Positions 1 to 6,950 of a DNA stretch of 11,713 nt are shown piece by piece (the stretch's first letter is position 1; the number at the start of each line of letters is the position of its first letter). The notes under the pieces were generated by a model. That model saw only the letters and a program-made list of their open reading frames with translations, ran no database searches and was not told the DNA's origin. The DNA is from Rubrivivax sp. (GTDB lineage Bacteria; Pseudomonadota; Gammaproteobacteria; Burkholderiales; Burkholderiaceae_C): NCBI GenBank assembly GCA_030693565.1, contig JAUYAJ010000560.1:1-11713 (forward strand), read 5' to 3'. A program made the position numbers and the translations under genes.

Positions 1-1
1 C

Positions 2-1360
2 CAGATCCGCGCTCTGACGACCGCCCAGCTCGCCGCCCTGACCACCGACCAGATCTCCACCATGGAGACGGCCGACCTGAACGCGCTGACGTCGGCCCAG
101 ATCCGTGCGCTGAGCACCGACGCCATCGTCGCGCTGACCTCTGACCAGATCGTCGCCCTGGGCACTGCCCAGTTCGCGGCGATGACCACGGCCCAGATCG
201 CGGCCATCGAGACCAGCGACTTCGCTGCGATCGAGACGGCCGACCTGCGCGCCCTGACGGCCGCGCAGATCCAGGCGCTGAGCTCCGACCAGGTGAGCGC
301 GATGTCGACCACTCAGCTGAGTGCGCTGACCACGAACCAGGTCGCGGCGCTGGAAACGACCGACCTGCGCGCCATCAGCACCGACGGCATCGGAGCCTTC
401 TCGACGACCCAGATCCAGGCCCTGACCACCACACAGTTCGCCGCCCTGACGACGGACCAGTTTGCTTCGCTGAGCAGCGCCTCGATCGCGGCCATGACCA
501 CGGCGCAGGCTGCGGCGCTGACCACGGACCAGATCGTCGCCTTCACGACCGACCAGATCGCCGGACTTGAAACCCGTGACCTCGAAGCGATGTCGATGTC
601 GCAGATCGCGGCCTTCGAGACCGCCGACGTCGCCGTGATGACCTCGAGCCAGCTCGACGCGATGCTGACGGCTTCGCCGATCATGCTCGACCTGAACGGC
701 AACGGCATCCAGACGCGCAGTGCCATCGATGGCGTGCACTTCGACCTGGCTGGCACCGGCGACACGAGCCGCAAGGTGGGCTGGATGGCCGGTGGAGACG
801 CCCTGCTGGCGCGTGACCGCAACGGCGACGGCATCATCAACGACGGCTCCGAGCTCTATGGTGTGGCCACGCGCAACGAGCAAGGCCAGCGCATGGGCAA
901 CGGCTACGCAGCCCTCGCCCTGGAGGACACCAACGGTGACGGCAAGATCACTGCTGCCGACGCCAACTTCGGTGAACTGAAACTGTGGATCGACGCCAAC
1001 GGTGACGGCAAGACCGACGCCGGCGAGCTGCACGGCCTGGCCGACTTCGGGATCGTCGAGCTCGACCTGAGCTACCTGTTGAGCGACAAGGTCGACAACG
1101 GCAACCTGGTCGGCATGGTGTCAAGCTACAAGACCAGCGACGGCAAGAGCCACGAGATGGCCGACGTCTGGTTCAGCAAGGAGGCCGCGACGGCACCGGT
1201 CATCGGGGACTTGCTGGCAGCACCGGCGACGAACCTTCTGGGCAACAACGGCACGGCCGCCACGCCCACGGCGCCGGGCACGGGCTCGGTGGCGTCGGTG
1301 GCCCTGGTACCGCGCAACCGCCTGTTCGACGATGATCAGCAGTCCTACACAATGATCTGA
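2..1360 (+). CDS. Octapeptide-repeat exoprotein with C-terminal calcium-binding domain (5' partial)
   Basis: The reading frame is open to the left edge, so the N-terminus lies outside; 452 residues are visible. The first ~219 residues are 27 uninterrupted octapeptides (consensus A-L-T-T-x-Q-I-x). They are followed by a domain opening with PIMLDLNGNGIQT (D codon at 689) and FDLAGTGD, then acidic loops DRNGDGIINDGSEL (815-856), DTNGDGKITAADANF (926-970) and DANGDGKTDAGEL (992-1030). These match EF-hand/dockerin-type calcium loops. The LDLNGNG...DRNGDG...GSELYG arrangement is typical of large exoproteins exported by type I secretion in Gram-negative bacteria. The end is Ala/Gly/Pro/Thr-rich and finishes NRLFDDDQQSYTMI, which could hold an uncleaved secretion signal, but I cannot prove that. 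The likely role is a surface or extracellular structural/adhesive protein. No catalytic domain is seen in the visible part. It is divided from the downstream operon by a hairpin. Confidence 0.88.
   Translation, partial: QIRALTTAQLAALTTDQISTMETADLNALTSAQIRALSTDAIVALTSDQIVALGTAQFAAMTTAQIAAIETSDFAAIETADLRALTAAQIQALSSDQVSAMSTTQLSALTTNQVAALETTDLRAISTDGIGAFSTTQIQALTTTQFAALTTDQFASLSSASIAAMTTAQAAALTTDQIVAFTTDQIAGLETRDLEAMSMSQIAAFETADVAVMTSSQLDAMLTASPIMLDLNGNGIQTRSAIDGVHFDLAGTGDTSRKVGWMAGGDALLARDRNGDGIINDGSELYGVATRNEQGQRMGNGYAALALEDTNGDGKITAADANFGELKLWIDANGDGKTDAGELHGLADFGIVELDLSYLLSDKVDNGNLVGMVSSYKTSDGKSHEMADVWFSKEAATAPVIGDLLAAPATNLLGNNGTAATPTAPGTGSVASVALVPRNRLFDDDQQSYTMI
11..658 (+). repeat. 27 tandem 24-bp (octapeptide) coding repeats
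   Basis: Read in frame, the DNA encodes 27 consecutive 8-residue units with no insertions: position 1 Ala, 2 Leu/Met/Ile/Phe, 3 Thr/Ser/Glu, 4 Thr/Ser, 6 Gln or Asp, 7 aliphatic or aromatic, 8 usually Ala/Arg/Val. The array begins before the window. Six units carry Glu at position 3 and all six have Asp at position 6; none of the other 21 has Asp at 6. The units differ at DNA level, so this is an old, diverged array under protein-level selection rather than a recent slippage expansion. The regular hydrophobic spacing suggests a solenoid or helical fold; that is inference. Confidence 0.93.
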
Positions 1361-1416
1361 CGCCAGCCGCCTCGGCGCCGCCAGGCCTGCCACGACGGCG
1401 GGGTCTGCGCGCCGGC

Positions 1417-1463
1417 CGCCGAACCCACCCGCCAGGCGCACAGCTCGGCGGGTGGGTTCGGCG
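1417..1463 (+). terminator. Perfect 17-bp inverted repeat after the repeat-protein gene
   Basis: Bases 1417-1433 (arm beginning CGCCGAACCC) pair without mismatch with 1447-1463, leaving a 13-nt loop. The hairpin lies 56 bases after the stop at 1360. Its place and strength fit a transcription end separating the exoprotein gene from the sugar operon. There is no T-run on either side, so it is not a textbook intrinsic terminator; it may act as a 3'-end stabiliser or with Rho. Confidence 0.6.
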
Positions 1464-1604
1464 TTGCAGCCTCGTGAATCATCCCGGCGCCGCCAGCGCC
1501 CCGAAATAGCCGATGAATGTCGGCGTTTTCGCGCGACGCCAGGAGAGGCCCTCGCCCAACAATGCCTCAGCTCGAACGCGAAATCGCGCGTGCAGAGCTT
1601 CGTT

Positions 1605-1611
1605 GAAGAGG
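1605..1611 (+). promoter_or_regulatory. Ribosome binding site of rfbF
   Basis: GAAGAGG sits 6 nt before the ATG at 1618. It decides the start: an in-frame ATG at 1513 would add 35 residues that are not part of the family and has no such site. No convincing sigma-70 -35/-10 pair was found in the 1464-1600 spacer. Confidence 0.65.
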
Positions 1612-1617
1612 TGGGTG

Positions 1618-2388
1618 ATGAAAGCAGTCATTCTGGCGGGCGGCCTAGGCAGCCGCATCTCGGAAGAGACCGGCCTGCGGCCGAAACCGATGATCGAAAT
1701 CGGTGGCAAGCCCATGCTCTGGCACATCCTGAAGATCTACTCCGCCAACGGCGTGAATGACTTCGTGATCTGCTGTGGCTACAAGGGCTACATGATCAAG
1801 GAGTACTTCGCAAACTACTTCCTGCACATGTCGGACGTCACGTTCTGCATGGCCAGCAACAAGATGGAAGTGCATCAGCGCAACGCCGAGCCCTGGCGCG
1901 TGACGCTGGTGGACACCGGCGAAGACACGATGACCGGCGGGCGCCTCAAGCGCGTGGCCGCCCACCTCAAGGACGAAGAGGCCTTCTGCCTGACCTACGG
2001 TGACGGCGTCGCCAGCGTCGACATCGCCGCCAGCATCGAGTTCCACAAATCGCATGGCAAGCAAGCCACCGTGACCGCCGTGCAGCCGCCCGGCCGCTAC
2101 GGCGCACTCCAGATGGATGGCCGCTCGGTCTATGGCTTCACCGAAAAGCCACGCGGCGAGGGCGGCATGATCAACGGCGGCTTCTTCGTGTTGTCGCCGC
2201 AGTGCCTGTCGCGCATCGACGGCGACAAGACGTCCTGGGAGATCGAGCCCCTGACCGGGCTGGCCCGCGATGGCGAGTTGATGGCTTTCGAGCACAACGG
2301 CTTCTGGCAGCCGATGGACACCTTGCGCGAAAAGAACCAGCTCGAAGAGCTCTGGCTCTCCGGCAACGCGCCCTGGAAATGCTGGTGA
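1618..2388 (+). CDS. rfbF: Glucose-1-phosphate cytidylyltransferase
   Basis: This enzyme makes CDP-glucose from CTP and alpha-D-glucose-1-phosphate, the entry step of CDP-sugar pathways in the cytosol. The 256-residue length matches the family (about 257). The protein opens with the nucleotidyltransferase signature MKAVILAGGLGSR (residues 1-13), followed by RPKPM with Lys23. The stretch PWRVTLVDTGEDTMTGGRLK (residues 92-111) is characteristic of RfbF rather than of glucose-1-phosphate thymidylyl- or uridylyltransferases. YGDGV has the predicted metal-binding Asp129. The end, GNAPWKCW, is also family-typical. It is the first gene of a tightly packed operon, and its TGA overlaps the ATG of rfbG by one base. 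Confidence 0.95.
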   Translation: MKAVILAGGLGSRISEETGLRPKPMIEIGGKPMLWHILKIYSANGVNDFVICCGYKGYMIKEYFANYFLHMSDVTFCMASNKMEVHQRNAEPWRVTLVDTGEDTMTGGRLKRVAAHLKDEEAFCLTYGDGVASVDIAASIEFHKSHGKQATVTAVQPPGRYGALQMDGRSVYGFTEKPRGEGGMINGGFFVLSPQCLSRIDGDKTSWEIEPLTGLARDGELMAFEHNGFWQPMDTLREKNQLEELWLSGNAPWKCW

Positions 2389-3530
2389 TGAACCCGGATC
2401 CGGCTTTCTGGCGCGGCAAGCGCGTCTTCGTCACCGGGCACACCGGTTTCAAAGGCAGCTGGCTGGCCCTGTGGCTGAACCGGCTCGGCGCCAGTGTCAG
2501 CGGCTATGCCTTGCCGGCGGCGACCCCGCCCAGCCTGCACGCGCTGCTGCCCGCCGGCGTGGCGCCACGCGACGGCCTGGGCGACGTCCGCGACGAAGCC
2601 GCACTGGCCGCGGCTGTGCGCCGCGCCCGCCCCGAGATCGTGCTCCACCTGGCCGCGCAGCCGCTCGTGCGCGCCAGCTACCGCCGTCCGGTCGAGACCT
2701 TCGCCACCAATGTCATGGGCACGGCGCACCTGCTCGAAGCCGTGCGCGGCGTCGAGGGCGTGCGCGCCGTCGTCATCGTCACCACCGACAAGGTCTACCG
2801 CAACCTCGAGTGGGCCTATCCCTACCGCGAAGACGACGCGCTCGGCGGCCACGACCCGTACAGCGCCAGCAAGGCCGCCAGCGAACTGGTGGCCGCAAGC
2901 TATCGCGACGCCTTTCTGGCCGACACCGGCGTGGCCGTGGCCACGGCACGTGCCGGCAACGTGATCGGCGGCGGTGACTGGTCCGAAGACCGCCTGATCC
3001 CCGACGCCGTGCGCGCCTGGCAGGCCCAGCAGCCGCTGACCATCCGCCGGCCCCGGGCGGTGCGTCCCTGGCAGCATGTGCTCGAGCCCCTTGCCGGCTA
3101 CCTGCGCCTGGCGGAGCGGCTCTGCGCCCAGCCGTCGCTCGCCGGCGCCTACAACTTCGGCCCGCTCACCGGCGAGGCGGCCACGGTCGGCGAAGTCATC
3201 GAACTGGCGGCCCAGGCCTACGGCCGCGGCCAGTGGCATTGCCCTGACGACACCGCCGGCCCGCACGAGGCCGGCTGGCTGGCGCTGGAAGTGGCCCGCG
3301 CCCGCACAGCGCTGGCTGTCGAGCCGCGCTGGGGGCTGAAGGAGTCGGTGCGCCGCAGCCTGCACTGGTACCGCCGCTACGGCGAAGGCGCCAGTGTGAT
3401 GGCGCTGTGCGAGTCGGACATCGCCGACTTCGAAGCCAGCGCGGCGCGGCCTACCGCGGCACCGGCGCAACAGCCGGCGCAAGTGCGCGCCATCATCGAA
3501 CGTCCGGCCGAACCGGCGCTGCAGCCATGA
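2388..3530 (+). CDS. rfbG: CDP-glucose 4,6-dehydratase
   Basis: It converts CDP-glucose to CDP-4-keto-6-deoxyglucose with a tightly bound NAD, and is the direct partner of the preceding gene. It is an extended SDR. The dinucleotide-binding motif TGHTGFKGSW is at residues 16-25 and includes the HTGFKG form typical of RfbG. TTDKVYRN holds the active-site Thr, Asp and Lys, and DPYSASKA gives the catalytic Tyr158 and Lys162. GNVIGGGDW follows as expected. The chosen ATG overlaps the rfbF stop by one base (TGATG); an in-frame ATG three codons upstream (2379) is possible. The 380-residue product is slightly longer than the usual ~360 because of a Pro/Ala/Gln-rich C-terminal tail of about 30 residues that looks disordered. 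Confidence 0.94.
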   Translation: MNPDPAFWRGKRVFVTGHTGFKGSWLALWLNRLGASVSGYALPAATPPSLHALLPAGVAPRDGLGDVRDEAALAAAVRRARPEIVLHLAAQPLVRASYRRPVETFATNVMGTAHLLEAVRGVEGVRAVVIVTTDKVYRNLEWAYPYREDDALGGHDPYSASKAASELVAASYRDAFLADTGVAVATARAGNVIGGGDWSEDRLIPDAVRAWQAQQPLTIRRPRAVRPWQHVLEPLAGYLRLAERLCAQPSLAGAYNFGPLTGEAATVGEVIELAAQAYGRGQWHCPDDTAGPHEAGWLALEVARARTALAVEPRWGLKESVRRSLHWYRRYGEGASVMALCESDIADFEASAARPTAAPAQQPAQVRAIIERPAEPALQP

Positions 3531-4087
3531 AGCGCTTCGAGCTTCAGCCGACGCCGCTCAGCGGCCTGGTGCTCGTGCAGCGCCAACGCCTGGGTGACGC
3601 GCGCGGCTTCCTGTCGCGCCTGTTCTGCACCGACGAACTGGCCGCCGCCGGCTGGACAAGACCGGTGCGCCAGATCAACCACACGCACACGGCACGCCGC
3701 GGCTGCGTGCGCGGCTTGCACTTCCAGCATGCACCGCATGCCGAGGCCAAGCTCGTGAGCTGCCTGCGTGGCGCCGTGTTCGACGTCGCGGTGGACTTGC
3801 GCGCCGGCAGCCCGACCTTTCTGCGCTGGCACGCCAGCACCTTGACGGCCGACAACGGCTGCGCGCTGCTCATCCCCGAAGGCTTCGCCCACGGTTTCCA
3901 GACGCTGACAGACGACGTCGAGATGCTGTATTGCCACTCGGCGCCCCATGTCGCCGCCGCCGAAGGCGGCATCCACCCGCTGGACGAACAGCTGGCCATC
4001 GACTGGCCGCTGCCGGTGAGCGAAATGTCGCCGCGCGATGCGGCGCACGCTCGCCTGGCGACCGAATTCGAAGGAGTGTCCTCATGA
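3527..4087 (+). CDS. RmlC-family sugar nucleotide epimerase (cupin)
   Basis: This is a dTDP-4-dehydrorhamnose 3,5-epimerase family protein of 186 residues. In this operon its substrate is more likely CDP-4-keto-6-deoxyglucose, epimerised at C3 and/or C5. Family landmarks are present: DARGFLSRLF (24-33), RGLHFQ with the catalytic-base His65, AKLVSC with Lys75, the DVAVDLR strand (86-92), IPEGFAHGFQTL (116-127), and the predicted proton-donor Tyr135 in EMLYCHS. One departure stands out: where most members have an aromatic D/E-[FY]-Y-x-P-E segment just after that Tyr, this protein reads SAPHVAAAEGG. This may shift specificity towards single-position epimerisation, as in NovW-type enzymes. It overlaps both neighbours by 4 bases (ATGA), so translational coupling is likely. 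Confidence 0.88.
   Translation: MKRFELQPTPLSGLVLVQRQRLGDARGFLSRLFCTDELAAAGWTRPVRQINHTHTARRGCVRGLHFQHAPHAEAKLVSCLRGAVFDVAVDLRAGSPTFLRWHASTLTADNGCALLIPEGFAHGFQTLTDDVEMLYCHSAPHVAAAEGGIHPLDEQLAIDWPLPVSEMSPRDAAHARLATEFEGVSS
4071..4076 (+). promoter_or_regulatory. Ribosome binding site of the C-methyltransferase gene
   Basis: AAGGAG is placed 7 nt before the ATG at 4084, inside the end of the epimerase gene. It is the best Shine-Dalgarno match in the operon and fixes this start despite the 4-base overlap. Confidence 0.7.
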
Positions 4088-5313
4088 AGTGCCGCCACTG
4101 CAGCGCCGAACTCGCCCTGCCCTTCCTCGACCTGGGCAGTGCGCCGCCGTCGAATGCCTACCTCGACGCCGCGGCGCTGCAAGCCCCCGAGACCTGGTTC
4201 CCGCTGCGCCTGCTGACCTGCACCGGTTGCTGGCTGGTGCAGACCGAGGACCATGCCGGCCGCGAAGCGCTGTTCACCGACGACTACGCCTACTTCAGCT
4301 CTTTCTCGACATCCTGGCTGGCTCACTCGAAAGCCTATGTCGAGTCCATGCGGGCGCGATTCGGGCTGGGCTCGCGCAGCCTGGTCGCCGAGGTCGCGGC
4401 CAACGATGGCTACTTGCTGCAGTACGTGCAGCAAGCCGACATCCCCTGTTACGGCATCGAGCCCACCGCGGGCACGGCCGCGGCGGCACGCGCCAAAGGC
4501 ATCGAGATCGTCGAGCAATTCTTCGGCGTCGAACTGGCCGACACGCTGGCGCAGCAAGGCCGGCAGGTCGACCTGGTGGCGGCCAACAACGTGCTGGCCC
4601 ATGTGCCCGACATCAACGACTTCGTCGCCGGCTTCGCGCGCCTGCTCAAGCCGCAAGGCGTGGCCACGTTCGAGTTCCCGCACCTGCTGCGCATGGCGCA
4701 GGAGACGCAGTTCGACACCGCGTACCACGAGCACTACTCCTACCTCTCGCTGAGCGCGGTGCAGACGGTGTTCAGCGCGGCCGGCCTGCAGGTGTTCGAC
4801 GTCGAAAAGCTCGGCACCCACGGCGGCAGCCTGCGCGTGTACGCGCAGCGCGCCGACAGCGGCCAGCGCGAGCGCTCGGCTGCGGTCGACGCCGTGCTGG
4901 CCGAAGAACAGGCCGCCGGGGTGACGACGGCGGACTTCTATGCCGGCTACCAGGCCCGCGCCGAGCGCGTGAAGGACGACCTGGTCGCCTTTCTCATCGA
5001 CGCGCGCCGGCGCGGCTGGCGCGTTGGCGCCTACGGCGCCGCCGCCAAGGGCAACACGCTGCTCAACTTCGCCGGCGTTCGCCCCGACCTGCTGCCCTAC
5101 GTGGTGGACCGCAACCCGGCCAAGCAGAACCGCTTCATGCCCGGCAGCCGGATCCCGATCGTGACCGAGGCCCATCTGCAGGCCGACAAGCCCGATTGCG
5201 TGCTGATCCTGCCCTGGAACCTGCGCGACGAGGTGACCAGCCAGCTCGCCTACGTGCGCGAATGGGGCGGCCGGTTCGTCACCGCGGTGCCCGAACTGCG
5301 GATCGACGGATGA
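4084..5313 (+). CDS. SAM-dependent sugar C-methyltransferase (NovU/TcaB9/TylC3-like)
   Basis: This 409-residue protein has the three-part build of NDP-sugar C-methyltransferases. An N-terminal zinc-binding segment has Cys3/Cys6 and Cys46/Cys49 (CRHC, CTGC). The SAM-binding Rossmann core carries EVAANDGYLL (Glu103-Asp108-Gly109). The C-terminal domain has VGAYGAAAKGNTLLN and VDRNPAKQNRFMPGS, the substrate-nucleotide side of the family. YHEHYSYLS (214-222) is the catalytic signature; Tyr214, Glu216 and His217 line up with the residues implicated in TcaB9. Known members methylate C3 or C5 of a 4-keto-6-deoxysugar nucleotide, with the keto group stabilising the carbanion. RfbG's product, after epimerisation, is a fitting substrate. 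Position 3 versus 5 cannot be told from sequence alone. Confidence 0.92.
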   Translation: MKCRHCSAELALPFLDLGSAPPSNAYLDAAALQAPETWFPLRLLTCTGCWLVQTEDHAGREALFTDDYAYFSSFSTSWLAHSKAYVESMRARFGLGSRSLVAEVAANDGYLLQYVQQADIPCYGIEPTAGTAAAARAKGIEIVEQFFGVELADTLAQQGRQVDLVAANNVLAHVPDINDFVAGFARLLKPQGVATFEFPHLLRMAQETQFDTAYHEHYSYLSLSAVQTVFSAAGLQVFDVEKLGTHGGSLRVYAQRADSGQRERSAAVDAVLAEEQAAGVTTADFYAGYQARAERVKDDLVAFLIDARRRGWRVGAYGAAAKGNTLLNFAGVRPDLLPYVVDRNPAKQNRFMPGSRIPIVTEAHLQADKPDCVLILPWNLRDEVTSQLAYVREWGGRFVTAVPELRIDG

Positions 5314-6182
5314 ACATGATGGCGATCGAGCGCCCGGTCCAGGCCGCCGCCCGCAGCCCCGGCGGCCCGCAGCTGACGGTGCTGGGCGGCAGCGGCTTCG
5401 TCGGCCGCGCACTGACCGAGCATGCGCGCGGACTGGCCCTGCCCTGCCAGGCACCGGCACGCGGCGCCCAGGCGCTGTGGCACGAGCCGCTGGGCCACGT
5501 GATCTACACCGTCGGGCTCACGGCCGACTTCAGGGTCCGGCCGCTGGAGACCATCGAAGCCCATGTCTGCCTGCTGCGCAGGCTGATCGCCGAAGCCGAC
5601 TTCGAGTCCCTGACCTACTTGTCGAGCACGCGTGTCTATGCCGGCGGCAGCGACACCCGCGAGACGGCGAACCTCAGCGTCAACCCCAACGATCCGAGCG
5701 ATCTGTACAACCTGAGCAAGCTGACCGGTGAGGCGCTGTGCCTGCATGCCGGCCGCCCGGGCATGAAGGTCGCGCGGCTGTCGAACGTGATCGGCCTGCG
5801 GCGTGATCCCGACACCTTCGTCGACCAGCTGCTGCTCGAAGCCCAGCGCACCGGCAAGGCGGTGATGCAAACGGCGCCCGAGGCACGCAAGGACTACATC
5901 GCGCTGGACGACGTCGTCGCGCTGCTGACGCGCATCGCCATGTCCGACGTCAGCGGCATCTTCAACGTCGCCAGCGGCGAGAGCGTGGCCAACAGCACGA
6001 TCGCCAGCATGCTCGGCGAGGTGCTCGGCATCCCGGTCGAGACCGCGCCCAACCCCGCCCGCTGGGACTTCTCGCCGATCGACATCGGCCGCGTCCGCAC
6101 CGCGTTCAACTTCACTCCCCGGCCCTTCGTTACCCACTTTCCCCAATTCCTGGCGGACTACCGCCAACAGAAAGGAACCTGA
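5310..6182 (+). CDS. Extended-SDR NAD(P)-dependent sugar 4-ketoreductase/epimerase
   Basis: This is a 290-residue member of the NAD-dependent epimerase/dehydratase family. After ~20 polar residues comes the nucleotide-binding GGSGFVG (26-32, a GxSGxxG variant). The active site is SSTRVY (Ser105/Ser106 region) plus YNLSK (Tyr133, Lys137), followed by the family-typical RLSNVIG and KDYIALDDVV. Its place directly after the C-methyltransferase suggests it reduces the 4-keto group of the methylated CDP-sugar, as NovS does in the noviose pathway; a C4 epimerase role is the alternative. The ATG at 5310 overlaps the previous stop (ATGA). In-frame ATGs at 5316 and 5319 are nearly equivalent, and there is no strong Shine-Dalgarno to choose between them. 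Confidence 0.85.
   Translation: MNMMAIERPVQAAARSPGGPQLTVLGGSGFVGRALTEHARGLALPCQAPARGAQALWHEPLGHVIYTVGLTADFRVRPLETIEAHVCLLRRLIAEADFESLTYLSSTRVYAGGSDTRETANLSVNPNDPSDLYNLSKLTGEALCLHAGRPGMKVARLSNVIGLRRDPDTFVDQLLLEAQRTGKAVMQTAPEARKDYIALDDVVALLTRIAMSDVSGIFNVASGESVANSTIASMLGEVLGIPVETAPNPARWDFSPIDIGRVRTAFNFTPRPFVTHFPQFLADYRQQKGT
6171..6176 (+). promoter_or_regulatory. Ribosome binding site of the CmcI-like gene
   Basis: AAAGGA ends 6 nt before the ATG at 6183, within the last codons of the SDR gene. The start codon follows the preceding TGA directly. Confidence 0.55.
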
Positions 6183-6941
6183 ATGAGCTACCTCGAAACC
6201 ACCCCCGACGCCCACCCCAGCTACCGCGCTGAGAAGCAGCAACGCATCGGCTCGTTCGGCAGCGACGAGGAATTCCGGGCCCTGTCCAGCGCGTTCCGCA
6301 GCATGGCGCTGGAACGCAAGTACATGAACAACTTCTCCTGGCTGGGCCGGCCGCTGATCCAGCTGCCGATGGACGCCATGGCCATGCAGGAGATCATCTG
6401 GGCCGTCAAGCCCGACCTCATCATCGAAACCGGCGTGGCCCACGGCGGCTCGCTGATGCTGTCAGCCTCGCTGCTGGAGATGCTCGGCGAAGGCGAGGTC
6501 GTCGGCATCGACATCGAAGTGCGCGATCACAACCGCCAGGCGATCGAATCGCATCCGCTGGCACACCGCATCTCGCTGATCGAAGGCTCCAGCGTCGATC
6601 CCGATGTCGTCGCCCAGGTGCGCGCGCTGGCGCGAGGCAAGAAGAAGGTGCTGGTCTGCCTGGATTCGAACCACACCCACGAGCATGTGCTCGCCGAACT
6701 CAAGGCCTACGCCGACCTGGTGAGCGTCGACAGCTACTGCGTCGTCTTCGACACCTTCGTCGAAGACATGCCTGCGGACTACGTCTGGACCGACCGCCCG
6801 TGGGGCAAGGGCAACAACCCGAAGACCGCGATCTGGGAGTGGATCAAGGATCACCCCGAGTTCGTCATCGATCGTTCGGTCGAGGACCGCATCCTGGTCA
6901 CCTCGGCACCCGACGGCTTCCTGCGCCGCACCCGGCTCTGA
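6183..6941 (+). CDS. CmcI/RhlM-family SAM-dependent methyltransferase-like protein
   Basis: This 252-residue protein belongs to the family often named 'cephalosporin hydroxylase', whose members are in fact Rossmann-fold methyltransferases or methyltransferase partners, including rhamnosyl O-methyltransferases. Features seen: the SAM loop IIETGVAHGGSL (80-91), VVGIDIEVRDHNR with Asp110 at the end of strand 2, LVCLDSNHTHEHV with Asp161, and VVFDTFVEDMP with Asp190. Asp161 and Asp190 are placed like metal-binding acidic residues of CmcI; this is my alignment by eye. WTDRPWGKGNNPKTAIWEW is also family-typical. Relatives are common in sugar and capsule clusters. The best guess is O-methylation of the branched sugar, before or after transfer. 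It is not expected to hydroxylate cephalosporin. Confidence 0.85.
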   Translation: MSYLETTPDAHPSYRAEKQQRIGSFGSDEEFRALSSAFRSMALERKYMNNFSWLGRPLIQLPMDAMAMQEIIWAVKPDLIIETGVAHGGSLMLSASLLEMLGEGEVVGIDIEVRDHNRQAIESHPLAHRISLIEGSSVDPDVVAQVRALARGKKKVLVCLDSNHTHEHVLAELKAYADLVSVDSYCVVFDTFVEDMPADYVWTDRPWGKGNNPKTAIWEWIKDHPEFVIDRSVEDRILVTSAPDGFLRRTRL

Positions 6942-6950
6942 CCGGACGCA

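Noticed and set aside
11..658. 24-bp periodic repeats considered as a CRISPR-like or non-coding tandem array
   Set aside because: The units are contiguous, diverge at DNA level and encode a regular octapeptide in one open frame; there are no spacers.
1509..1529. Small inverted repeat GCCGA/TCGGC followed by GTTTT, resembling a terminator
   Set aside because: The stem is only 5 bp with a 6-nt loop, too weak to support a call; kept as a note because it lies in the probable leader of the operon.
1513..1617. Upstream in-frame ATG that would extend RfbF by 35 residues
   Set aside because: The family begins MKAVILAGG at 1618, which has a good ribosome binding site. The extension is basic, unlike any RfbF, and lies in the leader region.
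2379..2388. Alternative rfbG start at 2379
   Set aside because: It adds only MLV before the ATG that overlaps the rfbF stop. Neither has a clear ribosome binding site; the stop-overlapping ATG matches the coupling pattern seen through the operon.
3544..5460. Long open frame on the minus strand (638 codons), and similar ones at 2130-3482 and 7889-9841
   Set aside because: They lie antisense to clearly recognised genes. Their translations are rich in His, Arg, Gly, Val and Ala without motifs, which is what high-GC codon bias produces on the opposite strand.
6183..6941. Reading the CmcI-family protein as a true cephalosporin hydroxylase and the window as a beta-lactam cluster
   Set aside because: The family name is historical. 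The sequence shows a SAM-type Rossmann loop, the neighbours are sugar genes, and no beta-lactam biosynthesis gene is present.
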